Below, in pieces: positions 28,088 through 37,278 of a stretch of 51,960 bases of DNA. The notes beneath the pieces are model-generated. The model saw only the letters and a program-made list of their open reading frames with translations, made no database searches and had not been told where the DNA came from. The stretch is from Streptococcus suis (lineage in GTDB: Bacteria; Bacillota; Bacilli; Lactobacillales; Streptococcaceae). The stretch is from the NCBI RefSeq assembly GCF_002964575.1, contig NZ_POQQ01000056.1, forward strand, positions 1 to 51,960. Direction: 5' to 3'. The position numbers and the translations under genes were made by a program. How positions within the stretch are numbered: position 1 is the first letter of the stretch; each line of letters starts with the position of its first letter.

Positions 28088-29194
28088 CTAAATAATCGCC
28101 TTGCGGATCACCACATCCACACCCTTAGGTGCCCAGGCAGCAATCTTGGCCTTTTCATTGACCCGAATCCAACCAAGACCTGAGAAGACCACATCCGTCT
28201 TCTCGTTGATGGTAAATTCATGACGGACCAATTCAGGAAATTCTTTCAATTCCTTGCTGGTTGGCGGCACTAAAAGTGAGCCCGCATGTTTCTGGTAAAA
28301 TTCACTAGCTCCCTGCAGTTTGGTACGGTGGAGCTGCAATTCATTGTCAAAGAAGGCCGTAAAGCCTTGGCGTTCACCAGCCACAAAGTCAAATCGTCCC
28401 AGACCAGCCAAGAACAAGGTTTGTTCTGGATTGAGCTGGTAGGTCTTTGGCTTGATTTCCTTGCGAGGACTGATGTACTTGAGGTTTTTAGCCGTCAAGT
28501 AATGAGCCATCTGGTGACGATGGATAATTCCTGGCGTGTCATAGATGTAGGAACCATCATCCAGAGGAATTTCAATCTTATCTAGCGTCGTTCCAGGGAA
28601 ACGTGAAGTCGTAATGACATCCTTGTCCCCTGTGATTTCTTGAATAATAGCATTAATCAAGGTTGACTTGCCGACATTGGTCACGCCGACCACGTAGACA
28701 TCTCGTCCCTTGCGGTGCTGTTCAATCTTCTCAATCAAATCTTTGATGGCCTGCTTGTTTTGGGCTGAAGTCAAGACCACATCAACTGGTCGCATGCCGA
28801 TTTCATGCGCCCGCTCGGTCAACCACTGAGTGACCTTGCCTGTCTTGACAGACTTGGGTAAAATATCCTGCTTGTTGCCGACCAAAAGCACGTCATTTCC
28901 TGAAATAAAGCGAGGCAAGCCTGGAATGACCGAACCATTGAAGTCAAAAATATCAATGACATTGACCACCAAGGCATCGCTTTCTCCTACGCTATGGAGA
29001 AGTTTCAAGAAATCATCGTCTGAGATATTGACATCTGAAATCTCATTGTAATGGCGCAAACGGAAACAACGTTGGCAGTAGAGTTGCCCGGTTTCCAGGC
29101 CTTTTTCTAGGGCTGATTGAGGTGTAAATCCAGCGACAGCCTTGTCTTGCGTCTGAATCTGGGCACCACAGCCGATACAAAATAATTCTTCCAC
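28088..29194 (-). CDS. yqeH: Ribosome biogenesis GTPase YqeH
   Basis: The 368-aa circularly permuted GTPase has an N-terminal zinc finger (CIGCGAQIQ ... CQRCFRLRHYNE), G4 VGNKQDIL, G1 GVTNVGKSTLINAI, G2/G3 FPGTTLD and DTPGI. It is needed for 30S assembly. The start is GTG 29194, immediately after the yqeG stop. The distance to yhbY is enlarged by the repeat at 27885-28052. Confidence 0.96.
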   Translation of the reverse strand: MEELFCIGCGAQIQTQDKAVAGFTPQSALEKGLETGQLYCQRCFRLRHYNEISDVNISDDDFLKLLHSVGESDALVVNVIDIFDFNGSVIPGLPRFISGNDVLLVGNKQDILPKSVKTGKVTQWLTERAHEIGMRPVDVVLTSAQNKQAIKDLIEKIEQHRKGRDVYVVGVTNVGKSTLINAIIQEITGDKDVITTSRFPGTTLDKIEIPLDDGSYIYDTPGIIHRHQMAHYLTAKNLKYISPRKEIKPKTYQLNPEQTLFLAGLGRFDFVAGERQGFTAFFDNELQLHRTKLQGASEFYQKHAGSLLVPPTSKELKEFPELVRHEFTINEKTDVVFSGLGWIRVNEKAKIAAWAPKGVDVVIRKAII

Positions 29195-29722
29195 TTACAT
29201 CTCCCTCTTGTAGTCTATCGCCCCATATTTGGCGATGATTTTTTTCATGGTCCGCCGCTCACGCCAACGGTTAATCTGCGTATTGATAGAGTCCGTCTGA
29301 ATCAAGGGTTTGACCAGTACAGACTTAAGCCCAGCTCGCTTAGCAGCCCGAATGTCTGTCATCAACTGATCCCCAATCATAACCACCTCATGTGGCTGAA
29401 CATCAAAGCGTTTTAAGGCGCGGTTAATCCCAAAGGTGAAAGGCTTGAGCGCAAAGGCTTCAAATTCAATCCCAAAAGGTGCAACTGCACGTTTAACCCG
29501 CTCGTATTTGTTGTTGGAAACCACCACAACGGGAATGCCTGCGGCCTGTAAATCCTGTAACCACTGGCGCATCTCTGGCGTACCATCGGGATTATTCCAA
29601 GCAATTAAGGTATTGTCCAAATCGACAAAGACCACCTTGATACCCTGTTTTTTCAAACTGTCAACTGTCACATCATAGGCCTTTTCCAAGGCAAAATCTG
29701 GCATATAATTTTCTAACGTCAC
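29195..29722 (-). CDS. yqeG: YqeG-family HAD phosphatase
   Basis: A HAD class IIIA protein of about 175 aa with motif I VFVDLDNTLIAW, motif II VVVSNN, and MIGDQLMTDIRAAKRAGLKSVLV. It leads the ribosome-assembly operon. I prefer GTG 29722 (VTLENYMPDFAL) because GGAG lies 7 nt upstream and homologues start there; a TTG at 29734 is also open. Confidence 0.92.
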   Translation of the reverse strand: MTLENYMPDFALEKAYDVTVDSLKKQGIKVVFVDLDNTLIAWNNPDGTPEMRQWLQDLQAAGIPVVVVSNNKYERVKRAVAPFGIEFEAFALKPFTFGINRALKRFDVQPHEVVMIGDQLMTDIRAAKRAGLKSVLVKPLIQTDSINTQINRWRERRTMKKIIAKYGAIDYKREM

Positions 29723-29750
29723 GGACTTCTCCAAAGAATTTTATCAGATA

Positions 29751-29758
29751 ATTATACC
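29751..29758 (-). promoter_or_regulatory. Extended -10 promoter of the yqeG operon
   Basis: The minus strand reads TGGTATAAT (TATAAT at 29751-29756), an extended -10 with no good -35, about 28 bp before the GTG start. It would drive the twelve-gene run from yqeG to the K+ channel. Confidence 0.6.
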
Positions 29759-29795
29759 ATTTTTCTAGGAAAAAGGCGAATAGATAGCCAAAAGG

Positions 29796-29820
29796 AAAAC
29801 ACCCGGTGGAACCGAGTGCC
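29796..29820 (-). terminator. Terminator of the hypothetical gene 29833-30510
   Basis: Stem CACTCGGT/ACCGGGTG on the minus strand (one G-U pair), followed by TTTTCC, 13 bp after the gene stop. Confidence 0.7.
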
Positions 29821-29832
29821 TATTCTACGAAC

Positions 29833-30510
29833 CTATTTGCTTTCTAAAATCCAATCCTTAGGAATGAAAATCATATGGGTCAACAACCAATCAATATCCA
29901 GCGAGTATTTTGAAAAGGCAAATCCAATTTCCTCAACACCAGAATCATCCTCATCCATGCCTAAAATCGTCGTCGCATGGCCATAGTCTGCATGACTATC
30001 ATCAAAGAGGCGCCAAGTTAGAGCCTTGTAAACCAATTTTTTGGCATCATAAAGCGTATAAGCCTCTCGATATTCTGAAAAGGCCAGACAGTCCTTGCCT
30101 TTTGGCTCGACACCCTTGATTTGAGCAATAGCAATAAGACTATCATAGTTGTGATAACGGAGGGAGCTACTCAAGGATTGAGCCAAACTGTCTGCATAAT
30201 CCAGGGCTAAATCACTGACCTCCACAGCTACAGTTCCCAACTGTTCCCGCAATGGATTGAGCAAGTTCGCAGCAAAGCGAGCTAACTCTTCACGGATTTC
30301 TTGTGGCAAATTCTCAATATCTTCCAGAATAACTTCCCTATCTTGCTCAGACCCCTTGTAGACATTGATGTCTAGCCCCTGCTCACCCAGTTTTTCCAGT
30401 TCCGAATCAAAACCTGTTTTCCCAGCTTGAACATATTGAGCGAGAGTTTCATAGTAACCTTCTGGCAAGATGATCCGCTCTAGGTTGTCAGCTCTTTCAA
30501 TGATTGTCAT
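29833..30510 (-). CDS. Hypothetical protein
   Basis: A soluble acidic protein of about 225 aa that I do not recognise. It begins MTIIERADNLERIILPEGYYETLAQYVQ and has a helical middle (LPQEIREELARFAANLLNPLRE) and a C-terminal part with WRLFDDSHADYGHATTILG. No membrane segment, signal or clear catalytic motif is visible. I start at ATG 30510, which has GGGGGAAG upstream; the open frame extends to 30579 without an SD. It is flanked by its own terminator and by cutC, likely monocistronic. Confidence 0.75.
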   Translation of the reverse strand: MTIIERADNLERIILPEGYYETLAQYVQAGKTGFDSELEKLGEQGLDINVYKGSEQDREVILEDIENLPQEIREELARFAANLLNPLREQLGTVAVEVSDLALDYADSLAQSLSSSLRYHNYDSLIAIAQIKGVEPKGKDCLAFSEYREAYTLYDAKKLVYKALTWRLFDDSHADYGHATTILGMDEDDSGVEEIGFAFSKYSLDIDWLLTHMIFIPKDWILESK

Positions 30511-30627
30511 GTTTTTCTTCCCCCGTATGTTTGATATTCTTATTGTAACAAGATTAGGAAAAAATGTAAACCTTTTCAACTTTTGTTACATATTTACACC
30601 ATGTATATGAATACAAGTAATTCATCG

Positions 30628-31257
30628 CTACCAAAACAAACGGGTCCCATGCACCTGGTCAACCGGTAATTTTTCCAGTAATTCAGGCACATTGTCCACC
30701 GTCAAGCCACCACCAATTAAGATTTCTATCTTACCTTGGGCATAGGAAACAAGCTCCTGCAACCAATCGACATTATTCAAGGCTGACCCCGTCAAACTGC
30801 CTCTTGTCAAAATCCGTGTCACTCCATGGGCTGCCAGCCAATCAATAGCCTCAAATTGACGTTGGCGAGGGATTTGATCAAAAGCCATGTGAAAAACAAT
30901 TTGGCAACCCTGCGACACAGCAAACAAGCGTTCCAAAGCAACTTGATCCAGCCAATTATCCTCTGTTAAAACACCAAATACTAAGCCATCTGAGCCTAGT
31001 TCTTTGGCAACCTTACAATCTTCCACCATCATCTCAATCTCTGCCTCATCGTAGCAAAAATCACCACCACGAGGGCGAATCATGGTCATGACAGTCGCAT
31101 CGTTTTCATGAGCTAGTCGAACAACATAGTTAATCACTCCATAGCTCGGAGTCGTTCCCCCAACTGCTAAATTATCACAAAGTTCTATCCGTTGGGCACC
31201 CATTGAGATAGCTTTTGCAAGATCTACATGGTTTTCCGAACAAAATTCTTTTATCAT
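30628..31257 (-). CDS. cutC: CutC-family protein
   Basis: The 209-aa TIM-barrel protein begins MIKEFCSENHVDLAKAISMGAQRIELCDNLAVGGTTPSYG and contains MIRPRGGDFCYDEAEI, VFGVLTEDN and a C-terminal LIGGGLTVDNVPEL, all typical of CutC. The copper-homeostasis name is historical and the biochemical role is uncertain. It is somewhat short: many CutC proteins have about 240 aa. Confidence 0.92.
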   Translation of the reverse strand: MIKEFCSENHVDLAKAISMGAQRIELCDNLAVGGTTPSYGVINYVVRLAHENDATVMTMIRPRGGDFCYDEAEIEMMVEDCKVAKELGSDGLVFGVLTEDNWLDQVALERLFAVSQGCQIVFHMAFDQIPRQRQFEAIDWLAAHGVTRILTRGSLTGSALNNVDWLQELVSYAQGKIEILIGGGLTVDNVPELLEKLPVDQVHGTRLFW

Positions 31258-31293
31258 TCCAATTTCCTCTTATATTTTTTACTTTAGTATACC

Positions 31294-31322
31294 AAAAAAG
31301 AGTATATTAACCAATACTCTTT
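31294..31322 (-). terminator. Terminator of the EamA transporter gene
   Basis: Stem AAAGAGTAT/ATACTCTTT (31297-31305 with 31314-31322). The stop codon of the transporter (31307-31309) is inside the loop and a T run follows on the minus strand. Confidence 0.85.
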
Positions 31323-32215
31323 TCGGTAATCAAAAAATCCTTTAGCGAAATCAGCAGAACTGCTAGTAGAATACAAACCATGCCGACTAAATCCATGCTC
31401 GTAAAGACCTCATTAACCAACCACACTGCAAAAATAATGGAAGCAACAGGTTCAATAGAAGCTAGCAAGCTGGCATTGACAGGGCCGACCATGGTAACCC
31501 CTTTGAGAAAGACTGTATAGGCAAAGATGGTCCCGACACCAACAATCCCCACTAAGCCAAACATACTTCCACTATCTAATTGAAGGGGTTCTTGCCAGGT
31601 CTGTAAACCAAAAGTAACCATCAGCCCTCCCATCAACATCCCCAGACCAATGACCGACAAACTACCATACTGGTCAATAACTTGGGCAGGTAGGATAATA
31701 TAGAGAGCATAGGTCAGGGCTGAGAAAAGTCCCCATGCTAAACCAAGCGGGGTAATCGCTAGTTCCGTCAACTGTCCATGGGTTGCAATAAAAAAGGTTC
31801 CTACAATTGCCAAGACAATCGAAATCACTTCAACCCCTGTCGGTCTTTGCCTATCTTTCAAGCAGGTATAGGCTAGCACTAAGATAGGACAGAGGTATTG
31901 AAGAACTGTTGCCGTTGCCGCATTTGTATAAGCAATGGCTTGTAAATAGGCCAGCTGATTGAGGGCTAGGCCAAACAAGGCAAAAAGAGATACAGCTAGC
32001 ACGGCGCGTCCATTTTTCAAGAGTGCCAGCAAATTTCTCCTAGCTGTCACAGCACACAGACCGAGCAAAACAAGACCTGAAACCATCAGGCGCATGGAGG
32101 TAATCAACTGTACAGACATGCCTCGTCCAATTAAATACTGTCCACTCACCCCTGACAAGCCCCAGGCAATCCCTGCTATTAAGGTTATCAAGGTTCCCCA
32201 TCTTTTTTCTGTCAT
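31307..32215 (-). CDS. EamA/DMT-family transporter
   Basis: A membrane protein of about 302 aa with ten helices in two EamA repeats (first LITLIAGIAWGLSGVSGQYLIGRG, second ITPLGLAWGLFSALTYALYIILPAQ). Drug/metabolite transporters of this class move amino acids or other metabolites; the substrate cannot be read. I start at ATG 32215 (MTEKRWGTL) with GAAGGAGT upstream; the frame is open to 32278, but that would run through the galT terminator at 32257-32283. Confidence 0.9.
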   Translation of the reverse strand: MTEKRWGTLITLIAGIAWGLSGVSGQYLIGRGMSVQLITSMRLMVSGLVLLGLCAVTARRNLLALLKNGRAVLAVSLFALFGLALNQLAYLQAIAYTNAATATVLQYLCPILVLAYTCLKDRQRPTGVEVISIVLAIVGTFFIATHGQLTELAITPLGLAWGLFSALTYALYIILPAQVIDQYGSLSVIGLGMLMGGLMVTFGLQTWQEPLQLDSGSMFGLVGIVGVGTIFAYTVFLKGVTMVGPVNASLLASIEPVASIIFAVWLVNEVFTSMDLVGMVCILLAVLLISLKDFLITEKSIG

Positions 32216-32256
32216 CCTAACTCCTTCATCTCGTGTCAATAGTCCCATTATACCAA

Positions 32257-32283
32257 AAAGAGTAGGACACCGTCCCACTCTTT
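32257..32283 (-). terminator. galT terminator
   Basis: Stem AAAGAGTNGGAC/GTCCNACTCTTT with an ACC loop, then a T run on the minus strand, 8 bp after the galT stop. Confidence 0.88.
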
Positions 32284-32290
32284 GCTGTCA

Positions 32291-33772
32291 TTATTTTTTG
32301 AGGCCCACAAACTCTACGAATCGCATAAAGGCCGCCTGACCTTCTGAAGTGCGTTTGTAGACACCTGCATCCTCTAGGACACGGGCGAAAATTTGTCCGA
32401 CAGATGCTCGAATGATTTCTTCAGCCCTTTCTTCTGTCACATCTGGATGTTCCGCTTTTAACCTATCCGCCCAAGGTTGATGATAGGCTGCCACCTGACT
32501 AGCTTGACCCAGTAAGTATTTCTTGACTTCAGCTAATTCCGCCTTCAAACGTGGAGGCAAAATCGCCAAGCCCATGACCTCAATCAAGCCGATATTTTCT
32601 TTCTTAATGTGCTGTACATCTGGATGTGGATGATAGATGCCATCCGGAAACTCTTCTGAAGTCTGATTGTCGCGGAGAACCAAATCCAGCTCGTACATAT
32701 CTCCTCGTTTCCGAGCAATCGGAGTGATGGTATGATGGGGCGTTCCATCCGTTTCAGACTTAATCTGAACGGAATCATCTGAGTAGCTCCGCCATTTTTC
32801 CAAAATCTTAGCCGCCAGGCTCAATAGCACTGGCTTATCTGCCGAGCTCAAACGAATAACCGACATGGGCCACTTGACAATGCCAGCAGATACGGACTCA
32901 AAGCCCTCAAAGACCAGTTGGCGTTCTATCGCTGCCTTTTCCATGGCAAAACTGTGCCGCCCACCCTGATAGTGATTATGGGTCAAGATGGAGCCACCCG
33001 AGATGGGGAGGTCTGAGTTGGATCCGACAAAATAATCTGGAAAGATGTCCAGCAAGTCCAAGAGCTGTTCAAAGGTTTGGGGACTGATAACCATTGGAAC
33101 ATGCTCTTGGTTCAAGAAAATAGCATGTTCATTGTAGTAGGCATAAGGCGAATACTGGAAGCCCCACTTTTCCTTGCCAAGATCTAAGCGAATAATGCGG
33201 TGGTTGGCGCGTGCTGGATGGTTAATCCGACCTTGATAGCCCTCGTTTTCCATACAAAGCAGGCACTGAGGGTAATTAGAAGCTTCTGCTAAACGGGCTG
33301 CCGCAATAGCCTTTGGATCCTTCTCTGGTTTGGACAGATTGATGGTAATTTCTAGGTTGCCATAGTCTGTCGGTGTTTGATAATAGATATTTTTGGCAAC
33401 AGCAGCCACCTTGATGTAGTCATTGCGCTTACTCAAGGCATAAAAATTTGCCACAGCTTGTTCAGGATTTTCCTGATAGGTCTGCCAAAAATCACGATTG
33501 ACCTGACTAGGACTTGGCGTGATTAAATCCATCAAACAAGCCCCAACCATGTCCTGTTCTTCCAGCAATTCACCCACAAAACCAGTTCGAACCCCGTGAG
33601 CCAATAGTTCTTCCTTAAGTTCAATCAAGTCTGTTAGCTCTGTTTGGACAGTCAAAACTTGGTCCCCAACCAAGGCTAAAACCCGATTGCGCAGGTAAAG
33701 GGCATCCATTCCTTCAAAATCACTGTTGGCAATAACCTGCTCAACAAAACGCTCCACCAATCCAGCCATCAT
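32291..33772 (-). CDS. galT: UDP-glucose--hexose-1-phosphate uridylyltransferase (class II)
   Basis: The 493-aa protein is of the Firmicutes class II GalT type, with [42 protein letters not shown] and [21 protein letters not shown]. In the Leloir pathway it exchanges galactose-1-phosphate and UDP-glucose. It follows galK by 9 bp in one operon. No galE or galM is visible in the window. Confidence 0.95.
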   Translation of the reverse strand: MMAGLVERFVEQVIANSDFEGMDALYLRNRVLALVGDQVLTVQTELTDLIELKEELLAHGVRTGFVGELLEEQDMVGACLMDLITPSPSQVNRDFWQTYQENPEQAVANFYALSKRNDYIKVAAVAKNIYYQTPTDYGNLEITINLSKPEKDPKAIAAARLAEASNYPQCLLCMENEGYQGRINHPARANHRIIRLDLGKEKWGFQYSPYAYYNEHAIFLNQEHVPMVISPQTFEQLLDLLDIFPDYFVGSNSDLPISGGSILTHNHYQGGRHSFAMEKAAIERQLVFEGFESVSAGIVKWPMSVIRLSSADKPVLLSLAAKILEKWRSYSDDSVQIKSETDGTPHHTITPIARKRGDMYELDLVLRDNQTSEEFPDGIYHPHPDVQHIKKENIGLIEVMGLAILPPRLKAELAEVKKYLLGQASQVAAYHQPWADRLKAEHPDVTEERAEEIIRASVGQIFARVLEDAGVYKRTSEGQAAFMRFVEFVGLKK

Positions 33773-33781
33773 TTCTCCAAT

Positions 33782-34954
33782 CTATTTTCGAGATAAAACG
33801 CGAGAGCCTCCAGCAATCTCCGCTACATAGAAGCTTGGCTCATAGCCAACCACTTCAGTATAGGTCTTGCCGACATTTTCCGTGAAGGCTTCAACCTTAT
33901 CCTTGTGGACAATGGCAATACCACAGCCGCCGAAACCAGCTCCTGTCATCCGAGCACCAAGAACTCCTTCCTGCTCCCATGCGGTATGGGCCAAGGTATC
34001 CAATTCCAAACCTGTCACTTCATAATCATGCTCCAGAGAAACATGGGAAGCATTGACCAAGCGGCCAAAGGTTGCCAAATCTCCTTCTTCCAAGGCCTTA
34101 CGAGCCTGTAAGGTCCGTTGGTTTTCCAAGACAGCATGGCGGGCACGCTTGATGCGGTTTACATCTTTGATTAAGTAACTATATTGGTCAAAAGTCCACT
34201 CATCCAACTCTCCCAGAGTTTGAATAGTCAAGACTGCATTCAATTCTTCTACAGCTTTTTCACATTCTGCACGGCGCTCGTTGTACTTAGAATCGGCCAA
34301 TTCACGACGTTTATTAGTATTCATGATGACGATCACATGGTCACCCAAGTCCAACGGCACCAATTCATACTCAAGTGTATTGGTATCTAGGTAAATGGCA
34401 CGCTGGTCTGCTCCCATACCGATCGCAAACTGGTCCATGATTCCAGAATTGACACCGATAAAATGATTTTCCGTTTGTTTACCAATTTTCACCAAATCAA
34501 GTCGAGTTAGCTCAAGTCCATACAGTTCTTCTGCGATAATGCCAATCAAAAGTTCCAAGGAAGCTGATGATGACAAGCCTGAACCGTTTGGAATATTTCC
34601 GTAAACAAAGACTTCCATCCCTGTATCAATGGTATGCCCTGCTTCTTGCAAGAATTTAAGAACACCCTTGGCATAGTTGGTCCAGTTGTCCGCCTTGTCG
34701 AAGACTAAGTTGTTCAAATCTACCTCAATCACACCAACTTCTTCAAAGTTAGCAGAATAGAAACGTAGTAGCTGGTCATCACGTTTGCGAGCAGCACCGT
34801 AAGTCCCTAAGGTAATGGCTGCTGGAAAGACATGACCACCATTATAGTCTGTATGCTCACCAATCAGGTTAATCCGACCTGGTGAGAAGAAAGTCGCATC
34901 CGCCTCTTGACCAAACACATCGAGAAAGGCTTGCTTGAGTTGTTCTGTGTTCAT
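33782..34954 (-). CDS. galK: Galactokinase
   Basis: The 390-aa GHMP kinase has the galactokinase signature [17 protein letters not shown], the ATP loop [16 protein letters not shown] and the C-terminal [17 protein letters not shown]. It phosphorylates galactose at C1. The start is ATG 34954 with AAGGAGG 7 nt upstream; the frame runs open to 35017 across the promoter -10 and is not used. Transcribed divergently from galR. Confidence 0.96.
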   Translation of the reverse strand: MNTEQLKQAFLDVFGQEADATFFSPGRINLIGEHTDYNGGHVFPAAITLGTYGAARKRDDQLLRFYSANFEEVGVIEVDLNNLVFDKADNWTNYAKGVLKFLQEAGHTIDTGMEVFVYGNIPNGSGLSSSASLELLIGIIAEELYGLELTRLDLVKIGKQTENHFIGVNSGIMDQFAIGMGADQRAIYLDTNTLEYELVPLDLGDHVIVIMNTNKRRELADSKYNERRAECEKAVEELNAVLTIQTLGELDEWTFDQYSYLIKDVNRIKRARHAVLENQRTLQARKALEEGDLATFGRLVNASHVSLEHDYEVTGLELDTLAHTAWEQEGVLGARMTGAGFGGCGIAIVHKDKVEAFTENVGKTYTEVVGYEPSFYVAEIAGGSRVLSRK

Positions 34955-34971
34955 AGGAACCTCCTTGATTT

Positions 34972-35061
34972 TGTAATCGTTTTCTTTTATTGTACAACAC
35001 CAAAAAACAAAAGTCAATAAATTTACTAAAGTTTTACTAATTTTATTTTTTATGCTATACT
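34972..35061. promoter_or_regulatory. Divergent galK/galR control region
   Basis: Minus-strand galK promoter: TTGACT (35012-35017), 17 bp, TACAAT (34989-34994). Plus-strand galR promoter: TTTACT (35033-35038), 17 bp, TGCTATACT (-10 35056-35061, extended). Between the two -35 boxes lies TTTACTAAAG TTTTACTAAT (35022-35041), a direct repeat in 10-11 bp phase that is a good GalR-site candidate for both genes. TGTAATCGTTTTCT (34972-34985), in the galK leader, is one base from a cre consensus and may give CcpA repression. Confidence 0.7.
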
Positions 35062-35086
35062 AGATACAAATAGATAGGAGAATACC

Positions 35087-36085
35087 ATGGTTACCATTAA
35101 AGACATCGCTGAAAAGGCTCAATTATCATCTGCCACCATTTCCCGCGTACTCAAGAACGACCTGACCCTATCCGTCAGCCAAGAAACCCGCGACCGCATT
35201 TTCAACTTGGCACAGGAATTGGGCTACACCAAGCACATCAAAAAACAAGCACCTCAACAAAAAGGCACCATCGGCATTGTCCAATGGTACACTGAAAGCG
35301 AAGAGCTAGCCGACCTCTACTATTATTCCATCCGTGCCAGCATCGAACAGACCGCCAGCTTACTCGGCTACCAAATCGTCCGCTCCTTCAACGACCTGAC
35401 CAATCCCCTCCTCCAAGAAGTTGATGGCATCATCGCAGTTGGTAAATTTTCTTCTGGGCAAATAGCAGAGCTAGCCAACTTATCACCCAAGCTGATTTTT
35501 GTGGATTCTGATACACTGACCGAGGGATTTTCCTGCATCACGACTGACTTTGAACACTCTGTACAGACAGTTATTAACCACTTCCATTCACAAGGTCTGA
35601 CAGACATTGGTCTCCTAGTTGGACAGGAAGAAACCACAGACGGCCACCAACTGCCAACAGACCCCCGCCTGACTGCCTTTCGTGACTACCTGAACACCTT
35701 GGGTATTCTCCAAGAAAGCTATATCTACCAAGGAAAATTCTCCACCCAGTCGGGCTATGAGCTGATGAGCCAGGCTATCGAAGACCTAGGCGACAAGCTA
35801 CCGTCAGCTTTCTTCATGGCCAATGATACCCTGGCGGTCGGTGCCCTTCGAGCCCTACAGGAACGCCAAATTGCCGTGCCAGAAAGAGTTCAACTCATCA
35901 CCTTTAACGATACAGCCATCACCCGCCAGGTCTATCCTGCCCTATCTTCTATCAGCGTCTTCACTGAAGAAATGGGCCAGGAAGCCATGCAACTGCTGGA
36001 CCGTGTGATTGCTAGTCCGCACCCCCACCATCCCCGTAAGATTAAACTAGGTACCCAGCTGGTTATACGGGAGAGTTCTTATTAA
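35087..36085 (+). CDS. galR: LacI-family galactose operon regulator
   Basis: The 332-aa protein starts with a LacI HTH (MVTIKDIAEKAQLSSATISRVLKNDLTLSVSQETRDRIFNLAQELGY) followed by a periplasmic-binding-like effector domain (GTIGIVQWYTESEELADLYYYSIRASIEQ to the C-terminus). It is divergent from galK, as in other streptococci where GalR responds to galactose. SD ATAGGAG precedes ATG 35087. Confidence 0.93.
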   Translation: MVTIKDIAEKAQLSSATISRVLKNDLTLSVSQETRDRIFNLAQELGYTKHIKKQAPQQKGTIGIVQWYTESEELADLYYYSIRASIEQTASLLGYQIVRSFNDLTNPLLQEVDGIIAVGKFSSGQIAELANLSPKLIFVDSDTLTEGFSCITTDFEHSVQTVINHFHSQGLTDIGLLVGQEETTDGHQLPTDPRLTAFRDYLNTLGILQESYIYQGKFSTQSGYELMSQAIEDLGDKLPSAFFMANDTLAVGALRALQERQIAVPERVQLITFNDTAITRQVYPALSSISVFTEEMGQEAMQLLDRVIASPHPHHPRKIKLGTQLVIRESSY

Positions 36086-36096
36086 TAAGGTATAAG

Positions 36097-36127
36097 AAAA
36101 TCTTCCTACTTTGAGTAAGAAGATTTT
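36097..36127. terminator. Terminator between galR and the His-tailed membrane protein
   Basis: Stem AAAATCTTC/GAAGATTTT with inner TAC/GTA pairs and six T on the plus strand. It serves both convergent genes. Confidence 0.88.
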
Positions 36128-36131
36128 TTGC

Positions 36132-37217
36132 TTAACGATAATGGTGGTGATGTTGATGCTGGTGTTGGTGGTGGTAATGATGATTGTGAACAACATTAAC
36201 TTTCAAATTTTTTAAGTAAGATGCTGCCTCAGCAGTATTGATACGAATGGATTCTAATTTAGAGATTTGTATAGTTTGAAGATGGTTATTGTAGCGAAGA
36301 TACTCAGCCATTTTCTCACTAATGTGATTTTGTTCTTTCTGCAACCTTAGCATTTCTTGTTGATACGCAATTTGAGATTCCTTATACTTCGTATCATCAT
36401 ATAAGTTGACCAACTCTTTTATGCTACTAGCCTTAAAGTTTTCTAGAGAAGCGATAAAAAAGTCCACTGCATCGATGAAATAATAATCTTTAGGAAACCA
36501 GCCGTTACCATAGGCATAAAGTCCCTCAGCCGTTTTATTCATTTCATTTATTATATGTTCTTTTTCCTTTTGGACATCCCTATAATGATAGATTTGTCGT
36601 TGATATTCCTTAACTGACAAACCTGCTGCCTCTATTCGCTTACAATTTTCTTTGTCAATTTGATAGTTTATAATTTCCAACCATTTAGGATAGAAACGTT
36701 TCCCTAAATACCAGATCAAGAATATCAGTCCAATACCTGGAATGAACGATATCATATTAAAACTTAGTAAAGATATTATGACTATTTGAAGCAATAACAA
36801 GGGTTTATTTAACACTATGCACAGAGAGATAATTATCCCTAAGTCTATCCCTATCCCTTTAGTCCTATACATTTTCTTCTGCAGTAAGAAAACAAGTATT
36901 GCACTTGCTACCAAAGACCAGATAAATTCAAGAAAGTCCCCACCACCAAAAATAATCAAATATGTGAACATAATGCCATTTGCCAGTGTACCAATAAAAG
37001 CAGCATATGAAAACCATTTTATTAGTCGTTCCGAAAACGTACCGTCTTTATCTCCTAAAAAATTTGCTAATTCTCTCTGAACGCCCACTGCTTTTCTTCT
37101 AGAATCTTCAATCTTATTCAATTCCATTTTTTTATCAAAGATGTAAGATACACCTTGTAATATTAATTTTAGTTTATTTATTAATTGAGAATTATCGTCG
37201 CTTTGCACCCCACTCAT
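36132..37217 (-). CDS. Unknown membrane protein with histidine-rich C-terminus
   Basis: I do not recognise this 361-aa protein. A charged N-terminus (1-65) is followed by four or five hydrophobic helices (about 70-90, 97-113, 123-137, 139-152, 156-171). A long cytoplasmic-looking helical region with coiled-coil character follows (190-330; KESQIAYQQEMLRLQKEQN). It ends in HNHHYHHQHQHQHHHHYR (344-361), 11 His in 18 residues, suited to metal binding. The gene is AT-rich with many rare-looking codons, suggesting acquisition. It is convergent with galR and followed upstream by a surface-protein gene. Confidence 0.78.
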   Translation of the reverse strand: MSGVQSDDNSQLINKLKLILQGVSYIFDKKMELNKIEDSRRKAVGVQRELANFLGDKDGTFSERLIKWFSYAAFIGTLANGIMFTYLIIFGGGDFLEFIWSLVASAILVFLLQKKMYRTKGIGIDLGIIISLCIVLNKPLLLLQIVIISLLSFNMISFIPGIGLIFLIWYLGKRFYPKWLEIINYQIDKENCKRIEAAGLSVKEYQRQIYHYRDVQKEKEHIINEMNKTAEGLYAYGNGWFPKDYYFIDAVDFFIASLENFKASSIKELVNLYDDTKYKESQIAYQQEMLRLQKEQNHISEKMAEYLRYNNHLQTIQISKLESIRINTAEAASYLKNLKVNVVHNHHYHHQHQHQHHHHYR

Positions 37218-37278
37218 TTTTATACTCTCCTGTAATTAAAACGGATATTTTGACTGCTCTTTCAATTATTTATAACTC

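Noticed and set aside
29735..29832. Riboswitch or T-box before yqeG or elsewhere
   Set aside because: I found no T-box motif, S-box, purine, FMN or TPP-type conserved core in any leader here; the short leaders leave no room.
32216..32278. Longer start for the EamA transporter
   Set aside because: The extra codons cover the galT terminator; ATG 32215 has a good SD and gives a normal family N-terminus.
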